64,000 bases of DNA from Alphaproteobacteria bacterium (GCA_016779005.1 JADHOL010000002.1:1-64000), one strand, 5' to 3'; positions 13,140-23,038 are shown, numbered from the stretch's first letter. Numbers and translations are program-made. Notes: generated by a model from the sequence alone, not told the origin.

Positions 13140-14042
13140 ATGGCACAAATGCAAATCAAACTGAATCACAGGTTTATCTTTATGATTGTATTACTGCTTA
13201 TCGTAGGGGTATATGGCGTGAATTTAACAAAACCTGCTTTGGCACAAAAATATCAGCAAATTGTTGTTGCAACGGTAGATGGCGCTGAAATCCAGCTAGA
13301 TGAAATTTTGGATCTTATCGAGCAGCTTCCACCAGAATATCAAAATGAACCATTAACAAATTATTATGATCAAATGGTAGACAGAGTTATCAATGTAAGA
13401 TTAGCAGCAAAGGCGGCTGAGAAAAGTGCGTTATCTGATGATCCTGAGGTAATAGAGGATATGCGAGTGGCGGCTCAAAAAGTGCTTGCTGACTATTGGC
13501 TTCGTTCTGAAATAGCAAAGTCTGTTACCAAAGAAGCCATCGATAAAGCCTATGATGCCTATGTTTCAGATACTGCATCACGAGAAGAGGTAAAAGCATC
13601 TCATATCCTAGTAGCAGATGAGCAAACAGCCATCAGCGCAATTCAGAAACTAGAAGAAGGTGCTGATTTTGCTGAGCTTGCTCGTGAAATCTCAACAGGT
13701 CCTTCTGGCCCAAATGGGGGAGATCTTGGGTATTTTGGACGCGGCGCAATGGTGCCTGTGTTCGAGCAAGCAGCTTTTGCGCTTGATGTTGGCTCCTTTA
13801 CTTCTGCTCCTGTTCAATCACAATTTGGCTGGCATGTCATAAAACTGCTCGACAAACGTATTGCTGAGGCTCCCTCAATAGAGGAAATGTCACCGCAGTT
13901 AGAGCTAAATATTAGCAACCTTTCTTTTGCCAGATTAGTTGAGACGTTGCGTGCAGACGCCAAAATACAGAAAAAGCCACTTTCTGATATTGAGGCGGAA
14001 TGGCAGCAAAGTCAGGAGAGCTTGGAGAGTTCAACACAATAG
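13140..14042 (+). CDS. Peptidylprolyl isomerase, parvulin type
   Basis: 300 residues. An N-terminal hydrophobic segment (about 12-35, ending near ALAQ) is a signal peptide or anchor, so the protein acts in the periplasm. A SurA_N-like helical region (about 40-130) precedes a PpiC parvulin domain (about 138-248) with VKASHILV, GGDLGYFGRG and the SQFGWHVIKL end. It is a PpiD/PrsA/SurA-like folding helper for exported proteins. The neighbours secA (divergent) and argJ (46 bases downstream) match the alphaproteobacterial order. Confidence 0.93.
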   Translation: MAQMQIKLNHRFIFMIVLLLIVGVYGVNLTKPALAQKYQQIVVATVDGAEIQLDEILDLIEQLPPEYQNEPLTNYYDQMVDRVINVRLAAKAAEKSALSDDPEVIEDMRVAAQKVLADYWLRSEIAKSVTKEAIDKAYDAYVSDTASREEVKASHILVADEQTAISAIQKLEEGADFAELAREISTGPSGPNGGDLGYFGRGAMVPVFEQAAFALDVGSFTSAPVQSQFGWHVIKLLDKRIAEAPSIEEMSPQLELNISNLSFARLVETLRADAKIQKKPLSDIEAEWQQSQESLESSTQ

Positions 14043-14088
14043 ATGACCTCTATAAAAAGGAATAGCATTGACTTGAAAAAAGACTAAC

Positions 14089-15318
14089 ATGACACTTCCA
14101 AAAATATCCCCGCTAGCACCGGATACGTTCCCAGAAATACCTCCTATTTCTGGGGTGTGGATGGCAACATCTGCTACTGGCATGAAATATAAAGACAGGG
14201 ATGATTTACTCTTAATGGTATTTAGCCCTGAGACAAATATTGCAGGGCTATTCACCAAATCAGCAACAGCTGCGGTAAGCATACATCTCACCAAAAAAGT
14301 GATTGAGAATAATCAAGGCAGATGCCTATTGGTAAATGCTGGAAACGCAAATGCGTTTACTGGTGCAGAGGGCGATGCATCTGCTCAGTCAGCACTCTCG
14401 GCGCTTTCCACACTATCTGGCCTGCCTCTAAATACCATGATGATGGCCTCCACTGGCGTGATTGGCGAGCCTCTTAATGCTGACCTTATCTGTGATCATC
14501 TTGAAACTCTGTGGAACTCAAAAGGTACTGCAAATTGGCACCAAGCAGCATCCGCTATAAAAACCACTGATACCTTTGCAAAAGCAAGTAGCCAGACGAT
14601 TAAATATGGCGATAACACGGTGCATATCGGCGCCATCGCAAAGGGCTCAGGAATGATAGCACCAGACATGGCAACCATGCTTGGCTTTATTGTAACAGAC
14701 GCAAAAATTGAAAAATCGCTACTTCAAGAAATGCTGATTGAGACAAACAAAAATAGTTTTAACGCCATTACGGTTGATAGTGATACATCGACCAGTGATA
14801 TGGTTCTTCTTGCAGCAACTGGTGCTAGCCAAGTTACACTTCAACCAGATAGTGAAAACGCACATAAATTCAAATCCGCATTACAACAGGTTATGACGGA
14901 TTTAGCACATCAGATAGTCAAAGATGGCGAAGGCGCGTCGAAATTTATTACGGTGAATGTTTCAGGAGCTATGAGCGATGCATCTGCGCATATAATCGCC
15001 AAATCAATTGCAAACTCCCCATTAGTCAAAACCGCAATAGCAGGCGAAGATGCAAATTGGGGCCGCATCGTAATGGCAGTTGGAAAGGCAGGGCAGCCCG
15101 CTTTAAGAGATAAATTGACTATTCGGATTGGCGGTGTATTAGTTGCCGAAAATGGCCAAAAGGCTGATAGCTATACAGAATCTATGATTGATAATCATAT
15201 GAAATCCGAAAATATTCTAATCGAGGTTGATTTACAGATACAAGATGGCGTTGCGACAGTTTGGACATGTGATCTAACCCATGACTATATAACGATTAAT
15301 GCCAATTACCGAAGCTGA
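14089..15318 (+). CDS. argJ: Glutamate N-acetyltransferase / N-acetylglutamate synthase
   Basis: 409 residues. ArgJ moves the acetyl group from N-acetylornithine to glutamate and so closes the cyclic arginine pathway; bifunctional forms also use acetyl-CoA. The proenzyme splits itself before the threonine of the ATML motif, here Thr196 in MATMLGF. GANWGRI near 322 is another conserved block. argD and argF of the same pathway lie at 48.6-50.8 kb. mutT follows after 60 bases. Confidence 0.97.
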   Translation: MTLPKISPLAPDTFPEIPPISGVWMATSATGMKYKDRDDLLLMVFSPETNIAGLFTKSATAAVSIHLTKKVIENNQGRCLLVNAGNANAFTGAEGDASAQSALSALSTLSGLPLNTMMMASTGVIGEPLNADLICDHLETLWNSKGTANWHQAASAIKTTDTFAKASSQTIKYGDNTVHIGAIAKGSGMIAPDMATMLGFIVTDAKIEKSLLQEMLIETNKNSFNAITVDSDTSTSDMVLLAATGASQVTLQPDSENAHKFKSALQQVMTDLAHQIVKDGEGASKFITVNVSGAMSDASAHIIAKSIANSPLVKTAIAGEDANWGRIVMAVGKAGQPALRDKLTIRIGGVLVAENGQKADSYTESMIDNHMKSENILIEVDLQIQDGVATVWTCDLTHDYITINANYRS

Positions 15319-15378
15319 ATATACTGCCCCGAATAAAACCCGAATAATGCCCCTCATAATGATAGATCTTTTAAATAA

Positions 15379-15771
15379 ATGAAACTCGTAGTTGCTTGTT
15401 CCTTAATAGATATTGATGGCCGGATTTTACTTGCAAAACGGCCTGATAATGCTCAAATGGGCGGATTGTGGGAGTTTCCAGGAGGCAAGATTGAACCTGA
15501 TGAAACGCCTGAAACAGCGCTTGTGCGTGAACTTAATGAAGAGCTGGGCATTGATACCCACGAAAGCTGTCTTGCCCCGCTAAGTTTCAGCTCTCATCAA
15601 TATCCCGAGTTTCAAATTTTGCTATTGCTTTATATATGCAGAAAATGGAAAGGAAGCCCACGCGCTTTATCAGCGTCTGAGCTTAAATGGGTATTTGCAA
15701 ATGACTTACGAAGATATGAAATGCCTAAGGCAAACATAGAATTCATAAGTCACCTTCAAGATTTACTTTAG
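15379..15771 (+). CDS. mutT: MutT-like (d)NTP pyrophosphatase
   Basis: 130 residues, a single Nudix domain. The Nudix box runs from the Gly-Gly-Lys near 34 through REL and EELGI, with the catalytic Glu pair present. The N-terminus has KRPDNAQMGGLWEFPGG, typical of MutT enzymes that remove 8-oxo-dGTP. Downstream of argJ and probably in its operon. Specificity for 8-oxo-dGTP is inferred from family and context. Confidence 0.92.
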   Translation: MKLVVACSLIDIDGRILLAKRPDNAQMGGLWEFPGGKIEPDETPETALVRELNEELGIDTHESCLAPLSFSSHQYPEFQILLLLYICRKWKGSPRALSASELKWVFANDLRRYEMPKANIEFISHLQDLL

Positions 15772-15794
15772 TTCTGCTTTTGATGATTGGCGTA

Positions 15795-16715
15795 TTAGCT
15801 TTTGTTTTGCGGATCTGATGCTACATAATCTGCAAGTGCATTTTGTGCGCTTCCCGGGCGCAATGGTTTTTGCTGGCTCTCATCAGGCACCCAACCCGTA
15901 AGCGTAACAAGCTCAAACGTTGCTGTTATTCTGCCATCCTCTGTTGCAAATTCTTGCTCATATATTTCCCCAGCTCTTTGAAATAATTTAGCAGAGGTAA
16001 ATTGCCGGCTACGTGAATTAAGGGCGTTTGCCTCTCCCATTTGTTTTAAATCTGACATCAACTCATAAATTGAGGAATAAGTAACTTCGATTAAGTCAGA
16101 ATCGCAGACAGGAAGGGCAAAACCGGCTCGTTGCAGTAATCCGCCTGCTGCCTTTACATCCACCATCGGGATGCAACGTGGGTAGGCGCCATTGCTTAAT
16201 TCTGTCTCTGCATGTGTTAGGCAGGCACGCAGCTCTTGAAGAGTTCTGCCTCCAAAAAAATTAGCCAATAACAGCCCATCGGGTTTTAAATAATTACGAC
16301 ACTGTATCAACATTCCTGGAAGGTCATTTACCCACTGAAAAAACTGAGAGGATAAGATTAAATCACAGGCTGTGATTTGTTTAGGAAGGTGCATATCAGG
16401 GCTATGAATATAGGTTGCAGACGGATGAACGAATGCACGCATTTTTTCTGAAATATCCATCTGAAAAAGAGTGTAATTATCTTCATATTTGGCAGGTGAC
16501 ATCGCCAGCAATTGAGTGACAACTTGCCCGTTAAAACTACCTATATCCAAAATAGAGGAAAAATCCCGCTTTACGTCATATAACCTATCAAGCAATCGGG
16601 TAATAGAGGCTTGACGCAAGAACATTGCATCTTCTGCATCTTCTGCATCTTTTGGCTGGGTGAGGGCGCGATCGCGAACTTGCTTCAGCATTTTATAGTC
16701 AAATGGTGCGGTCAT
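15795..16715 (-). CDS. Class I SAM-dependent methyltransferase (BioC/NDUFAF5-like)
   Basis: 306 residues with a methyltransferase fold: a SAM motif with ILDIGSFNGQV near 56-66, a FQMDISEKM acidic strand, and the CDLILSSQFFQWVNDLPG block seen in BioC-like and NDUFAF5-like enzymes. Alphaproteobacteria keep such a gene next to comF, as here. Mitochondrial NDUFAF5 hydroxylates an arginine of complex I; a related role is possible but unproven. Near the N-terminus a 9-bp triple repeat (16627-16653) encodes Asp-Ala-Glu repeats. Confidence 0.85.
   Translation of the reverse strand: MTAPFDYKMLKQVRDRALTQPKDAEDAEDAMFLRQASITRLLDRLYDVKRDFSSILDIGSFNGQVVTQLLAMSPAKYEDNYTLFQMDISEKMRAFVHPSATYIHSPDMHLPKQITACDLILSSQFFQWVNDLPGMLIQCRNYLKPDGLLLANFFGGRTLQELRACLTHAETELSNGAYPRCIPMVDVKAAGGLLQRAGFALPVCDSDLIEVTYSSIYELMSDLKQMGEANALNSRSRQFTSAKLFQRAGEIYEQEFATEDGRITATFELVTLTGWVPDESQQKPLRPGSAQNALADYVASDPQNKS
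16627..16653. repeat. 9-bp tandem repeat, three copies
   Basis: GCATCTTCT twice and GCATCTTTT once (16627-16635, 16636-16644, 16645-16653), inside the start of the methyltransferase gene. In the coding direction it gives an acidic Asp-Ala-Glu repeat. The frame is kept. Confidence 0.9.
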
Positions 16716-16901
16716 TCAAATCTCTGCTTAATCGGTAATAAATTTAATGATTTATTCATCTTTTTTAGCTCAAATAGAATTCTCGAAAAAGATGTAACCA
16801 AACTTGCTGATAAAAGCAGTAAAAATAATTCCATATCAGCTGGATTTGCTCTCAATAAGCTAAAGGCGTTGCCAGCACTTAATATCAGCAGACTGGTAAG
16901 A

Positions 16902-17588
16902 ATGGCTTTTCCTGCTTTGTGTGCTGTGTGTGATACTCATATTTATGATGATGGAATATGCGCTAATTGCTGGCCAAAGCTAGAGCCTATGCCAGAACCT
17001 GCCTGCCGTAAATGTGCGCGTATATTACATCACCAAACCATCACTGGCTGTTGTGAGGCGTGCTTGTTAAATCCTCCCATAATTACTCAAATCATTGCAG
17101 CTTATCGTTATAATATTATATCGAAGTCGCTTATTCTAAAATTTAAATATGCTGACCGGCTTGAGTTAACCACAATTTTTTCAACTCTTTTATCACCTGC
17201 TTTTAATCAACTTTGCAAGCCTGATACATTAGTAATTCCTATTCCGTTACATCCTGCCCGTTATCGCAAACGCATGTTTAGTCAATCTTCTGAAATTGCC
17301 CGCAGTTTATGTAGAACACATGAATGCACCCCTTTATACCAACCCTCTTTGCTAGAGCGCGTTGTAAACACAGAACAGCTGGGGCGAATGCGTCGCTCGC
17401 AGCGCGCAAAAACATTAAAAGGCGCCTTTACAATCAACCATCAAAAGCAAAACCTTCTAATTGGCAAGCCTTGTTTACTTATTGACGATGTTATAACCAC
17501 TGGGTCAACCATATCAGAAGCAGCAAAAAAACTTTTAAGTGCAGGTGCCTTGCAGGTAAATGCACTTTGTTTTGCAAGCGCGCGCTAA
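16902..17588 (+). CDS. comF: ComF family phosphoribosyltransferase-like protein
   Basis: 228 residues from the ATG at 16902. The frame is open further upstream to 16611, but that part overlaps the divergent methyltransferase gene and has no family similarity, so the later ATG or a nearby TTG is preferred. The start is uncertain. An N-terminal zinc-ribbon region carries paired cysteines (CAVC, CANC, CRKC, CEAC), and the C-terminus has the PRPP-binding motif CLLIDDVITTGST. ComF proteins take part in DNA uptake in competent bacteria; in most alphaproteobacteria the role is untested. Confidence 0.88.
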   Translation: MAFPALCAVCDTHIYDDGICANCWPKLEPMPEPACRKCARILHHQTITGCCEACLLNPPIITQIIAAYRYNIISKSLILKFKYADRLELTTIFSTLLSPAFNQLCKPDTLVIPIPLHPARYRKRMFSQSSEIARSLCRTHECTPLYQPSLLERVVNTEQLGRMRRSQRAKTLKGAFTINHQKQNLLIGKPCLLIDDVITTGSTISEAAKKLLSAGALQVNALCFASAR

Positions 17589-17724
17589 TAGATAATATAC
17601 AGCTCTCCTCTCGTTTAATTTAATTTTTTGAAGGCTCATTCCCGCACGCCCCCTATTGGCATTTCCCCATGGCCCAATTATATGATAGTAAAAGCAAGAG
17701 TGGGTATAAAAAAAGAAGATACGT

Positions 17725-17985
17725 ATGCATAATTTAGTAGAGATTTATACAGCAGATTTTTGTGGTTACTGCCATCGTGCGATACAATTGCTTAAGAGCC
17801 GTGATATAGAATATACCCAATATGATGTAACCCTCGATAGGGCAGGAAGGCAAGCCATGACACAGCGAGCCTCTGGGAAGACTTCTGTTCCGCAAATTTT
17901 TATAAATGACACCCATATTGGGGGCTCTGATGAGTTGGTTGAGATAGCGTTAAATGGCAGGCTGGATGAGCTGCTTGCTAGCTAG
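17725..17985 (+). CDS. grxC: Glutaredoxin 3
   Basis: 86 residues, one thioredoxin fold. The redox site CGYC is at 13-16, and the glutathione-binding TSVPQIFI and GGSDEL motifs are present. A dithiol glutaredoxin that reduces disulfides and supplies electrons to enzymes such as ribonucleotide reductase. It sits 10 bases before the amidohydrolase gene and is surely cotranscribed with it, the usual alphaproteobacterial pair. Confidence 0.96.
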   Translation: MHNLVEIYTADFCGYCHRAIQLLKSRDIEYTQYDVTLDRAGRQAMTQRASGKTSVPQIFINDTHIGGSDELVEIALNGRLDELLAS

Positions 17986-17995
17986 GATATAAATA

Positions 17996-18796
17996 ATGCG
18001 TGTTGCAGCAGCACAATATTGTGCATCCAACGATATTCTACAAAACCAAGATACCATTGCTAGGCTTATATCACAGGCAAGTTCTCAAAGCGTATCTCTA
18101 GTATGTTTTCCAGAATGCGCAAATCTAATAGCCAAGAATAAACAAGAGCTGCAAGAGAAGGCTGAACCAGCAGATAATTCAGATACATTTAAGAGAATAA
18201 AAACGCTTGCCCAAAAATATAACATTATAATATCGCTCGGATCGCTATTACTGCGACAATCAGATTCCAAAAAAATCCTAAATCGTGGTTTTTTGGTGGA
18301 TATTAATGGCGAATGCATTGCCACCTACGATAAAATCCACATGTTTGATGCCAATGTTGGAGATGGAAAGATTTATCGGGAATCTGAAGATTTTCAGGCA
18401 GGAGAAAAAATTATCACCCGCAAAACATCGATAGCCCATATTGGCTTGTCGATATGCTATGATGTAAGATTTCCTCAAATGTATCGAAAAATGGCACAAG
18501 CAGGCGCTGAAATTATCGTAACACCAGCGGCCTTTACCGCAAAAACAGGCAAAGCGCACTGGCACGTATTACAACGTGCAAGGGCAATTGAAACAGGCAG
18601 TTTTATAATTGCTGCTGCTCAGTCAGGAACCCATGCTGATGGACGTCAAACCTATGGTCACGCCCTAATTGTCAATCCGTGGGGAGAGATTATTGCAGAA
18701 GCGCCAACCCCCGAAACTGAATTAGTGCTAGCAGATATAGACTTAAACGAAGTGGATATAGCGCGAAACGCTATTGGCGCATGGAAATCTGAATAG
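17996..18796 (+). CDS. Carbon-nitrogen hydrolase (Nit1/NIT2-like amidase)
   Basis: 266 residues, a nitrilase-superfamily alpha-beta-beta-alpha fold. The Glu-Lys-Cys triad is visible as Glu in FPECAN (near 40), Lys in YDKIHMFD (near 112) and Cys in SICYDVRFPQMYR (near 146). The motif around the Cys matches the Nit1/NitFhit branch, whose members deaminate glutathione as a repair reaction. That would fit the glutaredoxin gene 10 bases upstream, but the substrate is inferred. Confidence 0.9.
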   Translation: MRVAAAQYCASNDILQNQDTIARLISQASSQSVSLVCFPECANLIAKNKQELQEKAEPADNSDTFKRIKTLAQKYNIIISLGSLLLRQSDSKKILNRGFLVDINGECIATYDKIHMFDANVGDGKIYRESEDFQAGEKIITRKTSIAHIGLSICYDVRFPQMYRKMAQAGAEIIVTPAAFTAKTGKAHWHVLQRARAIETGSFIIAAAQSGTHADGRQTYGHALIVNPWGEIIAEAPTPETELVLADIDLNEVDIARNAIGAWKSE

Positions 18797-18830
18797 CCCG
18801 CTTTTTTCTGGTACATACTTATCGGTAATA

Positions 18831-19757
18831 TCAATCACTCCTATTTGTCATTTTTGCAAGAGGATGATTTGTTGTAACCAAACCGCGCAGACGTTCAGGG
18901 CGTGTTTTGGTATAGATTTGTGTTGTTGAAATATCAGCATGTCCTAACATCATCTGCAAACTTCGTAAATCGGCACCGCGATTAAGCATGTGCGTAGCAA
19001 ATGAGTGGCGAAGTTTATGAGGACTAACGCGTGCGGTATCAATTTGGGCGATCGTTGCAAGCTTCTTTAATAGGGTAGAGAATTTCTGGCGGGTTATCGC
19101 CGGCTCATCTGGCATGGCTATTAGCTGCTCATGATGCGTATCAGGTCCAGCGGCGTCTCTTTGTTCCAACCAGATTTGAGTTTTAGAGATAGCAATATCG
19201 GTAAGAGGTACCATTCGCTCTCGCCCGCCTTTTCCGCGCACAATTATCAGGTTTCTGCCAGATACAATATCCCCTCTTCGCAGCAGCAGCAATTCAGAAA
19301 TGCGCAAACCAGCACCATACAGGATTTCCATCCCTGCTGACATCCGCAGATTATCAAGTTCTGGAAGCATTTTTGTTGCATCCAGAAGCGCATTTACTTC
19401 CAGCTCAGACAGGCTTGCTGGAATAGATTGAGGAAGCTTTGGATTATCAAGCCAAATAGTGGGATTATCTTGCCTATACCCGTCAGATACCAGCCATTTC
19501 ATCATATGTCTTAGGGCACTAATTCTTCTGGCAACTGTTCTTGGCGATTGTCCTTGGCGCTGCCAGATAGATAAGCAAGAAAGCAATTCACGTTCATTTG
19601 CAACAGATAAACTAGTTTCAAATGTGGTTTGAATATGGGTATCTGCCAGTATCAAGTCACTTTCATAGGCTGATACTGTATTCTGGGATGCGCCAGTTTC
19701 AGCTGCCAAACTCTGCAAGAACAAACTAATATTTGCGTCTCTTTTATTTTCGGACAT
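18831..19757 (-). CDS. xerD: Site-specific tyrosine recombinase XerD
   Basis: 308 residues from the ATG at 19757, which has GAGGATAATAGG just upstream. The frame is open to 19862, but those 35 residues do not fit the family. The core-binding SAM-like domain covers about 10-100. The catalytic domain shows GAGLRISELL, HKLRHSFATH, LGHADISTTQIYT, giving the Arg, His-x-x-Arg, His and Tyr residues. Xer recombinases resolve chromosome dimers at dif. The choice of XerD over XerC rests on overall resemblance and on the aroK neighbourhood, and is less sure than the family. Confidence 0.9.
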   Translation of the reverse strand: MSENKRDANISLFLQSLAAETGASQNTVSAYESDLILADTHIQTTFETSLSVANERELLSCLSIWQRQGQSPRTVARRISALRHMMKWLVSDGYRQDNPTIWLDNPKLPQSIPASLSELEVNALLDATKMLPELDNLRMSAGMEILYGAGLRISELLLLRRGDIVSGRNLIIVRGKGGRERMVPLTDIAISKTQIWLEQRDAAGPDTHHEQLIAMPDEPAITRQKFSTLLKKLATIAQIDTARVSPHKLRHSFATHMLNRGADLRSLQMMLGHADISTTQIYTKTRPERLRGLVTTNHPLAKMTNRSD

Positions 19758-19892
19758 CCTATTATCCTCGCAAAAAAAGCACCCTGTTTGAGATGAATTT
19801 TTTAGCAATGCTCTGGTTTTCGTTAGCAATGCTTTGGAGTTTTTTTTAAAAAGCACCCCCAAAGATATCTAACAGGTACGTTTTGCTAAAAA

Positions 19893-22118
19893 CTAAATCT
19901 CTTCTTGCCAATATTTTTCAATCAAATGCGCTGTTACAATCTCTTTAATTAAATCATCAACAGATCCGTCAAAGCCGATTTCCTGCAATGAGCGTACTAC
20001 CAATGCCAAATCATTTGCTGAGATATGGATGAGTTTGTATTTTTCAAACATCGCAGAAATGATCAATATCGTCTCTGCGGTGCGACGATTTTTGGAAGCT
20101 TCAATCAGCGCATTTCTCAGTACTGGCTCTAATTCAAGACTTTCAGAAGCATTTGGCTTTTCAACGTTTGTTGATGCAAGTTCTATCCAGCTAAGCGGCG
20201 TTTGTATCATGAGTGCCTGATCAAATACAGGAAGCAGGTGCGCTAAATCAAATTCCTTAAGCACATCTATAGATGGTTTATCAGCCATACTAGCATTCAT
20301 AAGAAGAAATAATTTATCCATCTCCATAGACGAGATACTAGTATCTTGGGATGAGATACCAGTATCTTGGGCAGGCGTGTTTGTGAGCTCATGAAGCAAC
20401 ACCATTTTTTCAAATTGAGGTTTTAATTCAGGTGCAATTAAAGGCAACCCATCTGCTGTAAGACGCGTTTTTGCTAAATCTGCATAGAAGGGCAGTAATG
20501 CTGGCCCATTGCCAAATTTAACTTCTTCTTTGAAAGCAGATAGGAAAAGAAGATCATAATCCTGCTGAACCTCTGCTTGGAACATGCTTCCTGCAAGGGC
20601 TGCGTAAATTTCTGCACTTGCGATAAGCCTCAGCTCGCCATTAGTGTTTTGTAATATGCTAAAAGCGGTTTCTATGGGACGCTCTGCATCATATAAGCTT
20701 CGTATAAGTGCGGATGCTTCAAATGCTGATTCGCTTTGTTGCAAAATCTGCTTCATCGCAAAGGCAAGCCTTGCTTCCCGGGTGGTATTTTTAATCAGAT
20801 TGCTAGCCTGCATCATTGAAGATGGTAACTCTGAGACCTGATGCCATTCAATTGGCGCCTCTGCTAAATCCATTAAGCTTAAATGAAGCGGCGTAAGAGA
20901 TGACTGACCTAATTCAAGATTGCTAGATTGTGCTGAATGAAAATTTTCAAGTAATGCAAAGAACAAGGGATCTTCCTCGCCGCTAGTGCTCATTAACTCA
21001 GCCAGAAAAAGGGCATCTTCATAAGCACCATCAATAATTTTGCAAACTATCTGAACTTTTAGCCAGAATGCATCAAAATCTTGTGATACTTTCTTATCTG
21101 CTTTTGAACAGGTAACCGCATCATTATATGAGAGCAAATCATAGGCTCCTAACCAGCGTTGCCATTCATCCCAACTTTGGTCATCCTCTGGCAATTTGCG
21201 AATAAGATCAGCCAAAGCATCAGAATGGCCTGCTCTTGCAAGCCATTCAATTCTATCAACCACCAATGAGTGAGCAAGCTCGCTATTGCCGGCCACCCCG
21301 ATAGGAGGTGCAGACTTTCTGATAATTGCAGAATAAACAAGGGCGTTTATGGTTTTAGAAGCTCCATAAGGCTCGCTCATTTCATACAAATAATGTATGT
21401 GGTGTGGCTTTGAGCCGCTCCATAATAATGTACTAAATGGCATTTCGCGCTGTTGCCAATCAGCAATGCCTGTTGTCACCAGACCTACACCAGATAAATT
21501 GCGCAATCCCACACTTGCCGCAGGTGTAGCAAAACCCGTATCTTTTAGCACTTGATCTTCAGGCAGTGCTTGCTCTTCGGATATTTGCTCTTCTGGTGTT
21601 TGCTCATTAGGCAAAATCGCAGAGACTGCTTGCTGCGATCCATTATCGAGCTGATCATTTAATTGTGTGTCAAGCAGCACCTCTTCTGTAGGAAACAACT
21701 CGCTAATGAGCGTATCCAAATCAGACGTATTATCGCCCAAAAGACTGCCATTCTGAAGGGGCGCGCTATTAGCTGTTAAATCCGTCTCATCAATCTCTAA
21801 TAGGGGTGTTTGGCTATCCGTTCCATCTTCAGGAATGGTCGCTGTTAAGTCGAATAAATTCAATTCTGGCTGACGAGCTGTTTCTGAAACAAAAGAGGGC
21901 ATATCTGTGGTAATCGGGGATTGCGTCTCGGGGAAGCGAGGCTGCTCAATACTCTGAGTTTGGGTTTGTGATGAGATGTTACTGCCATTTGGCGCAGAAT
22001 TACCATCATAAATTATATCTTGTGAATGCCCTGAATGCGGCACAACAGCCCCTAAAACACCAATAACAAAAACTCTAATCCACACCAACATCTTAATCCT
22101 TGAATTTACTATCATCAA
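19893..22118 (-). CDS. Large secreted protein of unknown function
   Basis: 741 residues; I do not recognise a family. An N-terminal signal peptide (about 1-32, ending HSGHSQ) sends it to the periplasm or beyond. Residues 35-190 are acidic, Gln/Ser/Thr-rich and low-complexity, with short EEQ repeats; the rest (about 200-741) is mostly helical and Leu/Ala-rich, like a repeat-helix scaffold. A 21-bp duplication (20332-20373) gives two QDT-ISS repeats. The start overlaps the end of a 45-residue membrane protein gene, so translation may be coupled. It lies between xerD and aroK. Confidence 0.75.
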   Translation of the reverse strand: MMIVNSRIKMLVWIRVFVIGVLGAVVPHSGHSQDIIYDGNSAPNGSNISSQTQTQSIEQPRFPETQSPITTDMPSFVSETARQPELNLFDLTATIPEDGTDSQTPLLEIDETDLTANSAPLQNGSLLGDNTSDLDTLISELFPTEEVLLDTQLNDQLDNGSQQAVSAILPNEQTPEEQISEEQALPEDQVLKDTGFATPAASVGLRNLSGVGLVTTGIADWQQREMPFSTLLWSGSKPHHIHYLYEMSEPYGASKTINALVYSAIIRKSAPPIGVAGNSELAHSLVVDRIEWLARAGHSDALADLIRKLPEDDQSWDEWQRWLGAYDLLSYNDAVTCSKADKKVSQDFDAFWLKVQIVCKIIDGAYEDALFLAELMSTSGEEDPLFFALLENFHSAQSSNLELGQSSLTPLHLSLMDLAEAPIEWHQVSELPSSMMQASNLIKNTTREARLAFAMKQILQQSESAFEASALIRSLYDAERPIETAFSILQNTNGELRLIASAEIYAALAGSMFQAEVQQDYDLLFLSAFKEEVKFGNGPALLPFYADLAKTRLTADGLPLIAPELKPQFEKMVLLHELTNTPAQDTGISSQDTSISSMEMDKLFLLMNASMADKPSIDVLKEFDLAHLLPVFDQALMIQTPLSWIELASTNVEKPNASESLELEPVLRNALIEASKNRRTAETILIISAMFEKYKLIHISANDLALVVRSLQEIGFDGSVDDLIKEIVTAHLIEKYWQEEI
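20332..20373. repeat. 21-bp imperfect tandem duplication
   Basis: Two adjacent 21-bp copies at 20332-20352 and 20353-20373, both of the form GAGATACYAGTATCTTGGG plus two bases. It is in frame and gives a duplicated seven-residue segment in the large secreted protein. Confidence 0.9.
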
Positions 22119-22230
22119 TTACCTGAGACACAGCCTTAGTGGGTGCAGGTATTTTCCAATTCGATAAGAATATCCCTCCAAAAACCGTGCCAACTGCTAT
22201 CAGAATAATCACCGTAAGAAACATCTTCAT
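22093..22230 (-). CDS. Small single-pass membrane protein
   Basis: 45 residues, starting ATG AAG ATG at 22230 and ending TAA at 22093. GAGG lies six bases before the ATG. Residues 3-23 form one hydrophobic helix rich in Ile, Val and Gly, followed by a short polar tail with two prolines. The last 26 bases overlap the start of the 741-residue secreted protein in another frame, so the two are probably translated together. No family is recognised. Good start signal and a membrane helix argue for a real gene. Confidence 0.6.
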   Translation of the reverse strand: MKMFLTVIILIAVGTVFGGIFLSNWKIPAPTKAVSQVIDDSKFKD

Positions 22231-22465
22231 TTCTAGCCTCATGCTCTTTTTTGTTTTTGGGTTAAACTACCACTGCATACCCTAAAATCCAATCAGATCT
22301 ATTCGGATCTATCTAGATCTGCATTTTAACTGTAACACAATGGCAATAATCAATGATTATGGCGTTAATACGGCATCAAAGCTGGTTTTATTATTCAGTA
22401 TCTTTAGTGTTATTACACGCAGTTCTTGTTTGCCGAATAGTTGTTAGCTCGTTAGAAAGTATACT

Positions 22466-23038
22466 ATGAAACAAAACCAAAATTATCTTCTGTCACACAC
22501 AGTTGCCTTAATTGGTTTAATGGGTGCTGGCAAAACCACGCTCGGCAGATATTTTGCAAGATCGCTATCTGTAGATTTTATAGATAGTGATAATGAAATT
22601 GTGAAACGTGCTGGTATTTCTATTCCAGATATTTTTGAGCTAAGCGGAGAAGAAAAATTTCGTGATATAGAGCAACGGGTAATAGCAGATATTCTTCAAG
22701 GCTCTCCTGTAATATTATCAACGGGTGGAGGTGCATTCATCTCACCAAAAACAAGGGAGATACTCGGCAATAAATCGGTTACAATATGGCTACGGGCGGA
22801 ACCAGAAACATTATTATCCAGAATGGATAACCTTCATAGCCGCCCTTTGCTTGCAAAAGGAGACCCTCTGTTAACCTTGACCAACCTATCTGATGAGCGA
22901 AAACGCTATTATGAACAAGCAGATGTGATTATTGATACAGACAACCTTTCTGCTACACAGGCTTTAAGAGAACTTGTCTCTGCATTACAAGAGCGAGATG
23001 TTTTGCGATTAGAAAACACTGTTCAAAAGGAATTATAA
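22466..23038 (+). CDS. aroK: Shikimate kinase
   Basis: 190 residues, a P-loop kinase that phosphorylates shikimate on the way to chorismate. Walker A GLMGAGKTTLG is near 17-27, the shikimate-binding DSD motif near 39-41, and STGGGAF near 88-94. The stop TAA and the aroB ATG share one base, so the two are translationally coupled. Confidence 0.97.
   Translation: MKQNQNYLLSHTVALIGLMGAGKTTLGRYFARSLSVDFIDSDNEIVKRAGISIPDIFELSGEEKFRDIEQRVIADILQGSPVILSTGGGAFISPKTREILGNKSVTIWLRAEPETLLSRMDNLHSRPLLAKGDPLLTLTNLSDERKRYYEQADVIIDTDNLSATQALRELVSALQERDVLRLENTVQKEL

Noticed and set aside
16611-16901. N-terminal extension of ComF
   Set aside because: The open frame here overlaps the opposite methyltransferase gene, is not family-like and its Cys-Phe repeat is the antisense of the 9-bp repeat.
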